Source: Tetrahymena thermophila SB210
Taxonomy: Eukaryota > Ciliophora > Oligohymenophorea > Hymenostomatida > Tetrahymenidae
Reading direction: 5' to 3'
NCBI RefSeq assembly: GCF_000189635.1
Contig: NW_002476426.1
Span: 124,001-188,000 of the forward strand
Length of the DNA: 64,000 nt
Shown here: positions 36,884 to 50,000 of the stretch, piece by piece
Layout: every line of letters begins with the position of its first letter
How positions within the stretch are numbered: the first letter of the stretch is position 1
Position numbers and translations under genes: made by a program
Notes under the pieces: model-generated
Seen by the model: only the letters and a program-made list of their open reading frames with translations
Databases searched by the model: none
Told to the model about the DNA's origin: nothing

Positions 36884-38129
36884 ATTATTAAAAAAATAAA
36901 TAAATAAATAAAAATATTAGAAGCAAAAAATATACTACAGAGATAATAATAAAAGCAAAAAAAATTCACAGAAAACAATAAAAACAAACATAAGCAAACA
37001 AATTAAAAGCAATTAATAAATTAAAAGAAATAAATAGATAAGAATAATAAAATACTTGAAATATGAATTAAATATTAATAAATTAAATAATGATTAAATT
37101 AATTAAAAACAAACAACCCAAATATTAAATTAATAAATATAAATAAGAAACAAACAAAAAAGAAAGAAAGAAAATATTAAAAAGATAAAACAAAAACAAC
37201 ATAAAATCAAATTAAAATAAATTATTTAGAAGATAAAAAATAAAAGTTTCTTTATGAGAGGGCTACGCTAAATTTCTATTTTTTTATTTATGAATTAACT
37301 AAATTGAGCAAATTAAATATTTTTCATTCATATTCATGAAATATCCTACAATAAGTTGATTTTTTGTAAAATTAGTGAAAAATAATCTGATTTAATAAAT
37401 CAATCAAAAGTTTTTCAAATTACTTGAAAATTTTTTTTTTCATTTATTTTTAATATAACAAAGAATATTAGCTACTCTCTCTAACTTCTAACTGCATTTC
37501 TAAAATTTAGCTTTACGAGATTGAATTATTTTCATAATTGAAAATTAAAACTCAAGTCTAAATTTTATATGAAATTCAGTGCAAATTAGCAATAAAAAAT
37601 TTGAAACAATTTTATTTTATATTTTTAATAAAATATTTTTTTTAGAAACAAAAGATTATTTTTAATTTAAAAAATTTTATTAATAATTATATATATAAAT
37701 ATATATATATGTATGTAAAATAATAAGAAGACAATCAAGCGTAAAAATAAATTTTCTTAATTTTTGAAAATTACAGGGTAATTAATTTAATTTGACTTAA
37801 ATAATTTATTAAATTGTGTCAAATTTATTAACCTTTTTATATATTGTTTAATGTTGCAAAAGAATCCAATTAATTTAATTGCTAAAAAAAATAATATTAT
37901 TTAAGAAAATTCTAATTCGAATTTTGTATTCATTTTTCTCATTAAAATAATACCTATTTGTGTATAAACAACAACTTAAATTTATTTTAACCTTTTACAA
38001 GAATATTTATATAATTTAACCAGATAGATATTCATAAATTATTTATACAGTTAATTAATTAATAATATTAGAAGTCGTTTAAAAGATTGAACCTTAAATT
38101 ATTAATTATTTTTTAATACTTATATTAAT
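36884..38129. other. A-rich then AT-rich intergenic stretch
   Basis: 36884-37240 is strikingly purine (A)-rich on + with repeated AAATAAATAAAT and AAACAAACA motifs, probably a 3' flank or simple-sequence expansion. The remainder is ordinary AT-rich spacer with no gene seen. Confidence 0.5.
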
Positions 38130-39924
38130 TCATTATGGCTTAAAAAAATCCTAAGTTGTATAAGATAGATTTTTTTTATTAGATACTAGTTTTTTCAGAT
38201 TATCAAGCAAATTTATACAATTTTATCTACTTGATTTTATTTTTTATACATCAATTCCTGTATAACTTGCTCCATGAATGGATGACTTAATATTTTAATG
38301 ACTCTAGGAAGTATTGCTATTTTTTTTCAAAGTATCTTACATAGAAGTTTAAATAGAAATACTATTTTTTCTAATGGATGGCCTTCGTTTTTTTAATGTA
38401 CCTTTCAAGTTATCAATTGATGTATTTGTCACTGGATTTTCAAATTAAGTAACTTTATTATGATTATAGTTTTATGGTTAATAAGTTGTTTTGTAATGTA
38501 CATTATAACCTAAGTTTGTTTAACTATCGTTTAAATTAGAACCACCATTCTTGTGATTTGGAAAAACAGTTTTTGAAAAAGGAACAGTTTCATGTTAGGT
38601 TTAAGCAGAAGAATAATATCTATTGTGATTTTAACTATTGGCTACAGGCGAAACTGGAAGTGTGTTTAAAGAAGAGAGAATTCTGTTTGGTGATGAAGCT
38701 TAACTAAATCCTTTCATTCCCCATTCATAATTTGAATTAGCCTTACTTGTAGAATTTTATTTAAGCATATCAGAAATGAGTGTATTTTAATAATCCTTTC
38801 TATTATTTTGATTGTTTTAATTTTAATAGGGAAATTATTATTCTAAATTAGCAAGCCTCAATGGTTAAGTAGCTTATCCATTTTCTTTATATTTTGGTTT
38901 ATCATTATTTACTGGTGTAGCTACTTTCCTTTATACCTGATTATTGTTGCTCATTTTATTCTATTTAATTTAAAATTATTTATTTTATTTAACTATAAAA
39001 TAGGCATTTAGATTTAACAAATGTTACTCTTATGTGCTCAAGTTATTAGAAAATTTATTTTTCTTCCTACAAAATTTTATCTTTGTAATTTTTTCCAGCT
39101 ATACCAGGTTAGCTCCTATTTGGAGAAATCGATTTGCAAACATTACACTCGTTTCTATGTTACTACTTTTGGCATGGCATTAAATTTTGAAACTAATCGC
39201 ACTCACTTTTTAATGAGTTGGTCTCATTAGTGGTCAACCTTGTTTATTTTTCTATAATATAATTTAATTTATTATTTTTACCTTGCTATTTTTTAATATT
39301 TAAAAATATTACAATTATATTTATCATTGCTTGACCTAGCTACTGTTGCTATCTATTTAAATGTATAAATTTAATAAAATATTTAGTCAATTAGCTAAAT
39401 AAATTTATTCGAATATTTACAGGAGGAAAGAACGACCCAGATTAATTCTCATGCAAATTGTAGTGATTTCTTTGACTGTTTGAATTATTTCTACCTGTGT
39501 ATTGATTTCCTAATTTTTTTTATAAATATTTGCTTTAAATCTTCTTAAATCTAATTTGACAATTTTTATTTTTTACTATACCCATTTGAAGCATCAGTTA
39601 AGTTAACTTATTTCAATTTATTCTGCAAATCTAAGCTAAAGTCTGTTTTTTATCTTTGGCTATATGGAGCGCCTTCCTAAATTAGTATTGGGTTTGTTTT
39701 ATAATTACCTTTTTTTTCACAGGAATATATTTTATGTTTTAATTGCAATATAAATATTGATACTTGATGATCGATAATTGTCATTTGTAGGCGAAAGATC
39801 TCCAACAATATCTAATGATAACAAAATTAAGCTAATTATTTTGTCTTTTTGCAATATAATTTATTATACTTTTTCCTGCTTCCTATAGTCTTCTACTACG
39901 AATATATGTATTGTTATTACTCAT
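38130..39924 (-). CDS. Gln/Asn/Ser-rich protein of unknown function, multi-exon
   Basis: Read as one gene starting at 39924 (MSNNNTYIRSRRLQEAGK). Hydrophilic exons follow (SLDIVGDLSPTNDNYRSSS; GNQYTGRNNSNSQRNHYNL; SECDQFQNLMPCQKQQHRNE with a Cys pair, NVCKSI), then a long last exon from about 38936 to the TGA at 38130. The last exon is Asn/Gln/Ser-rich with a basic patch (TLKKRRPSIRKNSIS) and ends LSYTTQDFFKPQ. A phase-0 junction LEHIR|VQRKVATPV across an intron of about 100 nt links the two halves. A second ATG at 38955 (MSNNNSENGQ after a 52-nt intron) could instead start a separate 257-aa gene. Some internal junctions (39300-39560) are unresolved. No domain is recognised. Confidence 0.6.
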
Positions 39925-41072
39925 TTTATTTACTTCTCTATTAAATCTATTAAAGTAATAATTTGATATTTAGTGGAAGATTAGTAATTATATAAACTAA
40001 TAAAAAATTTGATGGTTTATATTATTTTCTTTAGCTATCCTTTATGTGTATATTAACCTTTAATTGTTAATTAATTGGGAAGTGTTAGAGAATATATTTA
40101 GGAAAAACAAGATATTATACATTTAATAAATACCATAGAAATAAATACTATCAATAAATTTGGTAAGGATATAAATAAAAATTAGTTATCCTTTACTGCT
40201 TATGGGCAGTAAATAAATTAATTAATTCAATATAAATTCGGTTAATTAGATTAAAAAATATCAACTATTCAGCAAAATTTATTTTGAAATTAAATTATTT
40301 TTACTTATAAAATTAACCTTGCATTTACTCAAATATTGGTTATTTTCTTTTCTTTCCATATGTATCAATGTTATTAATTGTAAAATCTAATAGAAAAGTT
40401 TGTATTTCTTTTAAGTAAATAACAAATTAATAGGATCCAAAACATTTTTACTTTTTAATGTAGACTCAAAATAAATTAATTTATTTTTTAATTTAAAATA
40501 TTCTTACTTCAAATCAAATTCATTTTTAAAATAATTAAAATAAAATCTAGCAAAAAAAATGATTTTCATGTTTTAAGTAATACAATATCTCCAAAATTTG
40601 GGTTTATATTTACAGCATTAATAAAATAATAGTATTACACTAAATTATCTTATTTTTTGGCAAGTATAGGTAACATTTGATCTCAAAATATAAACAGGTC
40701 AAAAAGAATATATTGTATTATATATATTTTTTATTTTATAGAATATCATCAAAAATATGATTATTTGATTTTTACAAATCATAATTTTATTTTATACTAT
40801 TTTATCATATAATGATTAGTTATTTGTTTTTGTCAAATAATAAAGAAAAAATATAACTTATTTTGAAATAAAAATTAATTAAATTCTAAATATTTTGCAA
40901 ACAATATTTTATTATAAATTATTATAATTCATTATCAAAAATAATATTTTTATAAAAAAAAAGATAAATTGATAAAGTTAATTTTTTATTGTACATATAT
41001 TTAATATCATAATATTTATAATATCTTTTATTTATTTATTTAATTCAAATTTAATATCTTTTCAATTCATTT
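39925..41072. other. AT-rich intergenic stretch
   Basis: Spacer between two - genes: promoter of the gene starting at 39924 and 3' flank of the giant RCC1 gene. No coding frame was seen. Confidence 0.55.
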
Positions 41073-44000
41073 TCATATTTTTGGAATATCCTTTTAATGT
41101 AATGTCCTATTAATCACAATAGGTGTTTTTGACACTTATTGGCTGATTGGCGGTAGTTAACTTGTAGAGAGATTTTGAGAAGACCCAATTCTATTTAAAG
41201 AAACCGGAGTCATTTACACTCTCACGGACTAATCTAGGTTAACTTAGGAAAAAGAATTCGATAATTAAGATTTGATTGGTTTTTCAGGAGATGGTAATTA
41301 ATCTTTTTAGCAGAGTATTGCAGGAGTTTTAGAGACTGAAGGAGTTTTTTAGGAAATAATATTTGTTTAGACAAGTTGATTGTTTTAATCGACAACATGC
41401 TAGACCACAGTCTTCGAAACTGGATGAGGGTTTATAATCACATTTTTAGTTGTCGCTCTTTGAACTTCTTATCCTATTTAAGATGGATTGAAAGTTTAAA
41501 TTGAGCTATTACTTGAATGAACAGAATCATTAAGATTTTAAACAACTTGAATATCATTTGCTGAGGTTATTGAAATCTGTGAATTTGAATGATTGTGATG
41601 AATTACCGAGACTTATTTAACAGGGCTTAACTGAGTTATTTTGATGAATGGTTATGAATTGTTTAACTATTGTGAGTGTTATAACTAACTAGGTATAACA
41701 GTTTGAGAGTTAGAATGATGCAATGTTTTTGTAACAACTAATGGTGAACTTATAACAACACTGTTATTTATATTACTTTATGAATGACTAATTTTATGTG
41801 TCTACTTGACTGGTGAAGTTAAATGTAATTTTTACATTGATCCAGGGTGTTATGGAGGAAGTGATGCCTAATTTTAATGACGTATAGAATGATTTCCTTA
41901 ACTATCAATACTACTTAAACTATTATGAGATTAATAGAGGATTTATGAAGTAGACTTAGATACAATTTATTGTTTAATTATAGTTTGCTATATAACAGGT
42001 TTGAATTCGCTTCTGCTTGTATGAGGAGAATGATGAGCACTGTGAGGATACTAATTAGGACGGAATGTTTAAATAGCACTTTAATGTACAGATTAAGTTT
42101 ATTAATATGTTGCTGCTTACTAAACCAATTAGTTAACTGATTGTATTTTTGCAGGGCTACTTGTCTATGAATAGAAATGAGGTTAACCTTAAAAGTTAGC
42201 AGTAAATGAAGAGTCTCTTGATTGATTTCTACTGTGAAGGTTGTCCAAGAAATTTGGGTATTGTTGCTGATTTTAAGCAGGTACTGCTTCTTAGAAGGGG
42301 CTTTGGATGTACTATTAGGGGAATTAAGATTGTGGGCGTATTAGAAAATCTACGTTTCCATTAGATATAAAGCTTGAATTAGGGAAATTTTGAGAGTTAT
42401 TAAGTTCATTTTCTAACATATTTTCGCTGCCTAAGTAATCTTATGTATTGTCTTTATTTTCATTTTTAGTGTTTGGATTAAGCTATCCATTCAAAAATTC
42501 AGCTCTAGCATTAGGAGATAAGAAATTCTAATTTTCATATCTTCTTTAAGGTGAGCCTCCCCTAAAAATGTCAGAATTTTTAAATGATTCTAATGATTGG
42601 TCTCTACTAGGTTAAGGTTTTTTAATTTCAAAAGGAATATAAGAACCATAGCTGTTATATCTTGTATGGTAGCCTTCACTTTATTAGTTTATGCTTAAAG
42701 GCATTTCTTTTCTTTCTTCCTCTTCTTATCCTTCTTCATTGTTAATAACATTCTACTTGTTTGAAGATTTTTACTTCTTAAACTCTTAGTTAAGATCATT
42801 GAATGTACTTTTAGGAAGAAGAGTATTTGATTGCAAATTAATAAGAGTCGAGTTAGCTGGAGTAGTGTATCCACTAGCCGGGAAAGCCATTGTGTTATTA
42901 TTAGAATTTACACCAAAATGAGTAGAAGAAACAGGTAAATAACTGGAGTCTTGCAAAATTTAATAAGAATTGTTTAAGCTTACTTGCTTTTAATCTGGAT
43001 TTTGTGAGTCATCTCTATTTTAATTGTCTAATCCAGTTTAGCTTCTAAAAAGTATTGGTTTATAATCATTTATTCCAATATGAGACAGAGAATTGTTTTG
43101 ATCAGGCTCATTTGAGTTACCAAATGTTTATAGCTTATTACTTATTCCAACATTGCTTTCGTTATTTCTTTAAAGATTACTGTTTAAATCATTCTATGGC
43201 AAATTTTCAGCTTAATAATTGCTTTATAGTTAAGAAATACCAATTAATGAATTATTAGTACTTCCTTTGTTAATTTGATTGCTATATTAGTTTTAACCAA
43301 GTGGTAAATTAAATTAGTTTATTGAATTATCTTTTTACAAGGAATCGTTTAAGGGTTTAGAAAATTATGATGATAAATTTTTAGCTGCCTTTTTTAAATC
43401 TTCGCTTTCTTAAAATGATAGAATTCCAGCTTATCTATCTAAGTTATCTTGAGATAGCATAGTTTTAAATTATATTTAATCTTAGTTATCAGATAATTTA
43501 TCAAATTAATTGGTTTCTTATTCTTTTGGTCTGAATGTATTTGCTTAGCTTTATTCTCTTGAATAGACAACTGAACTAGGTGATTAATTGAAAAGATTAG
43601 TATCAAAATTTGTGAGATTTTATCTTTCAGATTCTAGCAGAACATTTATTTTACCATTTGAAGGTGATAATTGTCTTGCTCCCTAAATAATTCTATCTAT
43701 AACTTCGGAATTGTTTTGAATTTATTGCTAGCCACCATAGCTATGAGCTTACTATATTTTTAATTCATCTTTTGGAGTTGCATTTTAAGAAATAGGACTA
43801 TTTAAACTTTGGAATTGCTAATGCTAAAATTAGTTATTTGGAGATTGGGTAGAATACTTGGGAGATAACTTGTAGTATTTATTAACAGTGACTTATTCTT
43901 GAGGAGGTATACCATAAATTTATTACTACAAAATTTGACGTTATGCAAACGAATCTATTATTGACTTATCCTATAGGTGATCATTTATTTTCTCTTCCAA

Positions 44001-47000
44001 AATTTGAACAACTTAAGGCTTAATAATCTTAAGACCTTCTTTTTCCTTTCCAGAATAGGATTCTTTGAGAATAGCTAAATTAGTTTGAATAGCTTCTGGA
44101 GTATTAGAAAATATCAATCCCTAACCATCAAAATTTTTTCTATCTACGTGATCTAAAGTTTATTGATAATTTTCTCCATAATTCATTTAAGCCACAATTT
44201 AATTTTGTTCTTATTCTACACTTCTTCCTCTTAAAGTATCAGCTTCACCTATTTTTTAAAACAATCTTAAAATTAAGCTAATAAAATATTTTTTTTTGTT
44301 ACTTATTTTTTCTGTTTTATTTTTACTAATAAAATCTAACTCTTGCTAAAGGTTATTCGAGATTTTACTGTTTACATTCTACTCTGTTTTTCTTAAATTG
44401 TTGTATTATTTTTCAGGATCATAACCTTTTCCTTCATTATCGAAAGTGTATAGTAAATTGGCTTGATTTTTAATGTCTTAGTTAGCTAAATCTTTGAGAC
44501 GATCAATTGAATAAATTTGTTAGTCTTATACAGAGTTTTATAAGCTTTAACCTTAACTTTAAGGTTTTTCTACTAAAAGAAGTGCAGGATCGAATATGCT
44601 AGTTGAAGGATTGAGAGTAATTTCTTAACTTCTTTTTATTAATTTATAAATTTATTAATAAATAATTAAAATATAATTTAACAAATTTACTTCTTTGTTT
44701 CAGAGTTTTTATTTTATGCTTTGTGCTTCTTGATTAAATCATCAATTGTATCACTCTGTGCTTAAATAACGGAGGGATAAACTTAACTAGCTAGGCTCTC
44801 TTATTATTCATTTTATTTATCAGGGAATTATCTATAAAAGCTATCATTTAATTATTGTTAACTTTTATGCTTTTGCAATATTTAATCAATAATATCACTC
44901 TTATCTTTGACTACTGACTCTTCAATTTATACAGGTAAGTCACTTATTTAATTATTTTAGGAACTATATTTTAACAAAAGATGATTTATTTATTCTTTTT
45001 TAAGAGGTTATTATTCTGGTTGATTTAACTTTAATTGCTATTCTGAGCTTTGAAGATTTAGTAGGCTTTGTGCTTAATTAGCTTAATTTATGTCATATTT
45101 TTTCATTAGTTCATCAATATTAATTTAGTCTTAAGTTTTAATTGTATCATCAGGAACATTATTATTGTTATCTTATAATGCTAACCCTTAGTATTTCTAT
45201 AAAATAGTATCGATAGGATCTTTTTATCCTGTTTGTTATTATTTATTTAATTCTTGAATTACAGAGCTATTGCTTTTTTGTTGATCAATTTAATTTAATT
45301 TTTAAGTAGAAATATCTTGGGGGTAATCATTTTTAAATTTATTTAAGATTTCATCTATTTTATCTCCATGCTTATTTTATTATTCTTTTTCGTCATCATT
45401 AATTATAGGTTATTCTTACATGGACTCTTAGTTGTTAAGAGGCTTAAGACTAGAGTATTTATGAAGGATTTAATCTATTTCATCCTAATCCTAAGGCTAC
45501 TATACAATATTATTTTAATCTTCTTTTGAACTATTTATTTGTAAAAATGAATTATTTTGATAATTTTCATTTAGATTATCTTTTAGAATAGCTTAGACTA
45601 TATTCTACTATTGATTTTATTCAAATTTACTTTATTTTATTGATGAATTATTTTACTCTAACTGAAGAGGTAAATTGTTTTCTAGTTATTATTGATTAGA
45701 ATTGTTAAATGTTTTATCAAAATTATCATTATTTGAATCTTAGAATCCTTATTAATATTGTTAAATATTTTATTAAGGAGATGATATTGGGATTATTTCA
45801 CAATACTATCTTTAATTGGTATTATTTGTAGGTAGATAACTAGATTCTTTTTTATCATCTTAACAAGAAATTTATCTGCCATATAATTAATTGTTTAGGT
45901 TGGATAAATTATTACTATCTTTGCTTGTTTAATTTTTTAAATTATTATCATACTCATCTCCTTTTTTATCTTAGTTATCTAAAGCTTCAATATTAATTTA
46001 TTATTTAAGCTATTAATTAATTTGTGGATTCAAGAAAGATTGCCTGTATGGTGATTAAAGTTCCACGGAAGATGATTCCATATACTTATTTAAAGTTAAT
46101 AGTCCTTACGATTATTTAGAATACTAATTTTCATCATTATTTTAATTATCACTATGTTATTTTTCACCTGTCAAACTATAAATTAAAATTTTTAAATAAT
46201 TAATTCAATTATAATGAATTTATTTATAATTTACTCTGAGCTAACTTTTTCCTTTTAATTTGAGGCTTATTCTTCAATAAGAAGGCTATCTTAATTTTCT
46301 ATAAATCTATTAAATTAAAAATTTTAAATAATTAAATAAAAGAATTTTAAATTTTCAAATAAAATTAATTTTTATTGTTTGTAAAAAGAAAAAAGCAAAA
46401 ATTATAACAAAATAAAAATTTATTTACTCTTTTCTAATTTTTTAATCTTCATCATCCTTTTCTAATTAAATTTAAGACAATTTACTATTCTTGTAAATTT
46501 CGTTAATATATTTATCGGCATCTATTTAATTGAAGGAAGAATTTTAATTAGGATTATTTTGATTTCTAGTTTGCTCATCTAATTAATTGGAAGACCTTAT
46601 TTAAAATATAAGTAAATAAAAAATATAATCTTATTTTAAAAACTTTACAGTTAGATGTTTGGTTATTATCCTAGATCTAGCTAAGACAATTTACTATTTT
46701 TGTAAATTTAGTTTACATAATTTTCTGCATCTAATTAGTTGAAAGAAGAACCGTAATTAGGATTATCAAGAATTTTAGTTTATTCATCTAACTAGTTACT
46801 AGACCTATTTTAAAAATAAATTAAATAAAATAAAATTGTTAAATTTTACATTTAGATGTTAGGTTATTACCCTAAATCAATCTAAGATAGTTTATTATTT
46901 TTGCAAGTTTCGTTTGCATTGCTTTCTTCATCTAATTAATTGAGAGAAGGATCTTAATTAAGATTGTTAACAGACTTAGATTGTTCATCCAACTAGTTCA

Positions 47001-50000
47001 GAGACCTATTTTTAAAAAACTAGTAAATAAGCAATATTATATTTTTAAATTCTACATTTAACTATTTGGCAATTTTTATAAACTTATCTATGATAACTTG
47101 CTATTTTTGTAAATTTCACTTAAATAATTTTCAGCATCTAATTAATTGAAAGAAGAGGCATCATTAATATTATTTTAACCTTAAGATGTTTTATCTATCT
47201 GAACATTAGATCTATTTTTAGAATAATTAATTTAGATAAATAAAAAGATAATATTAAAATAATATTACGTTTGATTGTTTTGTTGAAGTTAATCTAATTC
47301 TAACTGAGATAATTTGCTATTTTTATAAACTTCATCAATATAACTATAAGCATCTATTTAATTAAAAGAAGAGCCTTAATCTTTTTAATTATTTTAAGCT
47401 TAAGCTTAATCTTCGTCTAATTAATTTTATGACCTATATTTTAAATATTTGTTAGTTAAAAAAAGAAATTATATCTTAAAAAAGTTTACAATTAATTATT
47501 TTGCTATTATAATTCTAATTCGAGCTAAGATAATTTGCAGTTTTTATATACATCATTTATATACCCATCAATATCAAGTTTGTTTACAGAAGGCAATGAG
47601 CTAGAACTATTATTTTGTTTTAAATCTTATTGAATGCTCATTTCATTATTTTTATTTTTACTATTTTATATATTTATGTTTTTATTTAATAAAAAAAATA
47701 AAATCATTTACTTTTTCTAAATATCTACACCTTCTTAACTGTCTTCATCACCCGATTTAATAATTACCTCTTATTAACCTGCCTAGGAAGAATATTAATC
47801 CTTAAGTGTATTTGACTCTTTTTCTTTTTGTAAACTAGACTCTTGATTTCTTTTTAAAAGATAGCTTAAAATTATAATTTATTAATAAAACTAAATGTTA
47901 CTGTTCTAATCTACTATTGAAACTTTATTATGATTTATCTTCATTTTAATCAGTTGTGATTTTTGTTTGTTCTTGATTGAATTCTATGTTTGAGGTTTCA
48001 ACTTCTTTTCTGTTTTCTGATTTATTTTAATCTAATTACCCTTATTAGTCATTTAAAACTTAAGATTATTTGCTAATTTGAGGTTAATCTTAAATTTAGT
48101 TATTTTCTATTTATTTTTAGCTGTTTTCTTATTCAAATTACTAATTTTCTTATTTTTGTATTTGATTTTATGTTTTCAAATTTTCAGAGTGGTTATTTAT
48201 TTTTTAATCATCAAAAGGATTTATTAATTGACTATCATTTAAAAGCTAATCATCTAAGTTTTTGATTTAATCATCATCTCTTTTAATTTAAATTTATTTA
48301 TATATTAAGTTTAATATTTAACAAATTATTTACTCTTTATTCTCTGATTAACTCTAGCTATATTCTTAACAAGTTTCATTGTTCTTCTAAGATGAAGTAG
48401 GATTAAATTGATTATTACTCTTTTGATCTTCTGATATTTCATTTTATTAGTTTGATTAATTCTAGTTATCCACATCTAGCTTATTTAAAGAACTTATTGA
48501 CTTTGGAAGATCAATATTTTTATCTTGCTATTTCTCTTAAGATTTATCATTTTATTCTTAGATCAACATTTATCTAGAAAATTAAAAATAGTTTATTTAA
48601 AATAAAATAAAATTTATTTTACTTTTCTTTTTCAAGATGCTCATCATTTTCTGCTTTTTCAATTTGTAATTAAGATAAATTGCAGTTTTCATACACATTT
48701 TGGAGATAGTTATTAGCTTCTAATTTATCTATGGAAGTAATGGATGGAATGTTTTATTTATTTTCAGACTAAGGAAGATTTTAATTTGCATTAATTTTAC
48801 TTTTGTTTTCTTAATTTAATTCGTCAGAATCACTATCTGAATTGGTATTGTTACTTTTAATATCCCTATTTTTTTAATATTAATTAAAATAAAAAATAAA
48901 AATATAAATTTACATATTTTAAATTTCCTCGTCTTCACTATTTTCAGACTCTACTTCTGAAAATTTGCAATTCTAAAATAGGTCATTTAGATAATTAGTC
49001 ACTTCAGCTTTAGTTATACTGGCAGCTGATTTACTGCTTTTACTTTTCTTACCACTTGAATATTCTTACTGTTTGTTACAATCTTAGAGTAAATCTTCAT
49101 CGTATTATTTTTTCTTGAGTTTTTTTGAATAGTTACTAGTAAAACTTTCTTCTGATTCTTAATTAATTTTCCTTAAAGATGATTCTTGATCTCTCTCCTC
49201 ATCGCTTTCAGAATATTAGAAATTAGATTTTCTTTTGCCTTATATAATCTTTGAATTTAAGTCTTCTTAAGATGATTGAATTGTTATTTCTTATGATTGT
49301 ACTGTAAATTCTTATGAATGCTCTGTTAATTTGCAAAGATCTTTTGGTTGATATTTCTCTGCTAATTTTTTCTATAATTTTTTCTTTTTACTTGACTTTT
49401 CTTAACTTTATGGAATACTTCCAAACAAATCACTTAGATAATCTTTAGCATCATTTATTTAAAATCCTTATTCTTAAAGTTAATCTTCTTCATCTTATTC
49501 GATTACATCTTACATTTTATCAGAGCTTTCATTACCTGAAACACAATCCTTTTCCTAGTGGGAAGATTAAGTTAAAATTTCATCTTCGCATTCTTTTTAT
49601 TGTTTCTCTGAAGAGAATTATTCATTTAATAAATAATCTAAAGGCTTTTTGTTAAAAATAACTTATTAATCAAGAGGGATTGATTCTCCTTCTTATGACT
49701 AGTTTAACAACAATTATTCAAATTTTAATCCATTGTTTTGAAGTAAATCATGTATTTTTTAAGATTAATTCCTTAAATCATTATCTTAAAAGTTTTCTTC
49801 TTAACTTATTAATTCTTTTTAATGCTTTTCAGATACTTAAGACTCAATTTAATCACTCTCGCATTAATTAGAAGTAAAATCTCTTACAGTTTAATTTTTT
49901 GGAGTTTAATTGCTCTCAGATGAATGTAGCTTTTGATATTTTTCGAAACTCATTTGTTACTATTCTTGCTATAATAATTTATCCCCTGAATTTTTCTTTT

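Noticed and set aside
41105-42430. A + strand frame of about 430 codons that is open if TAA/TAG are Gln and all seven or so TGA codons are Trp, with no TGG, looking like a gene with a stop-less code.
   Set aside because: The - strand of the same stretch is open without any TGA until the true stop and encodes a Ser/Gln/Pro-rich protein continuous with the exons upstream. Each + TGA is the complement of a TCA (Ser) codon in that frame. The + frame is an antisense shadow.
46200-48900. The regular ~200-bp periodicity looked like a satellite or a CRISPR-like array.
   Set aside because: The conserved part is coding, the less conserved part has intron borders, and the organism is a eukaryote; it is an exon array.
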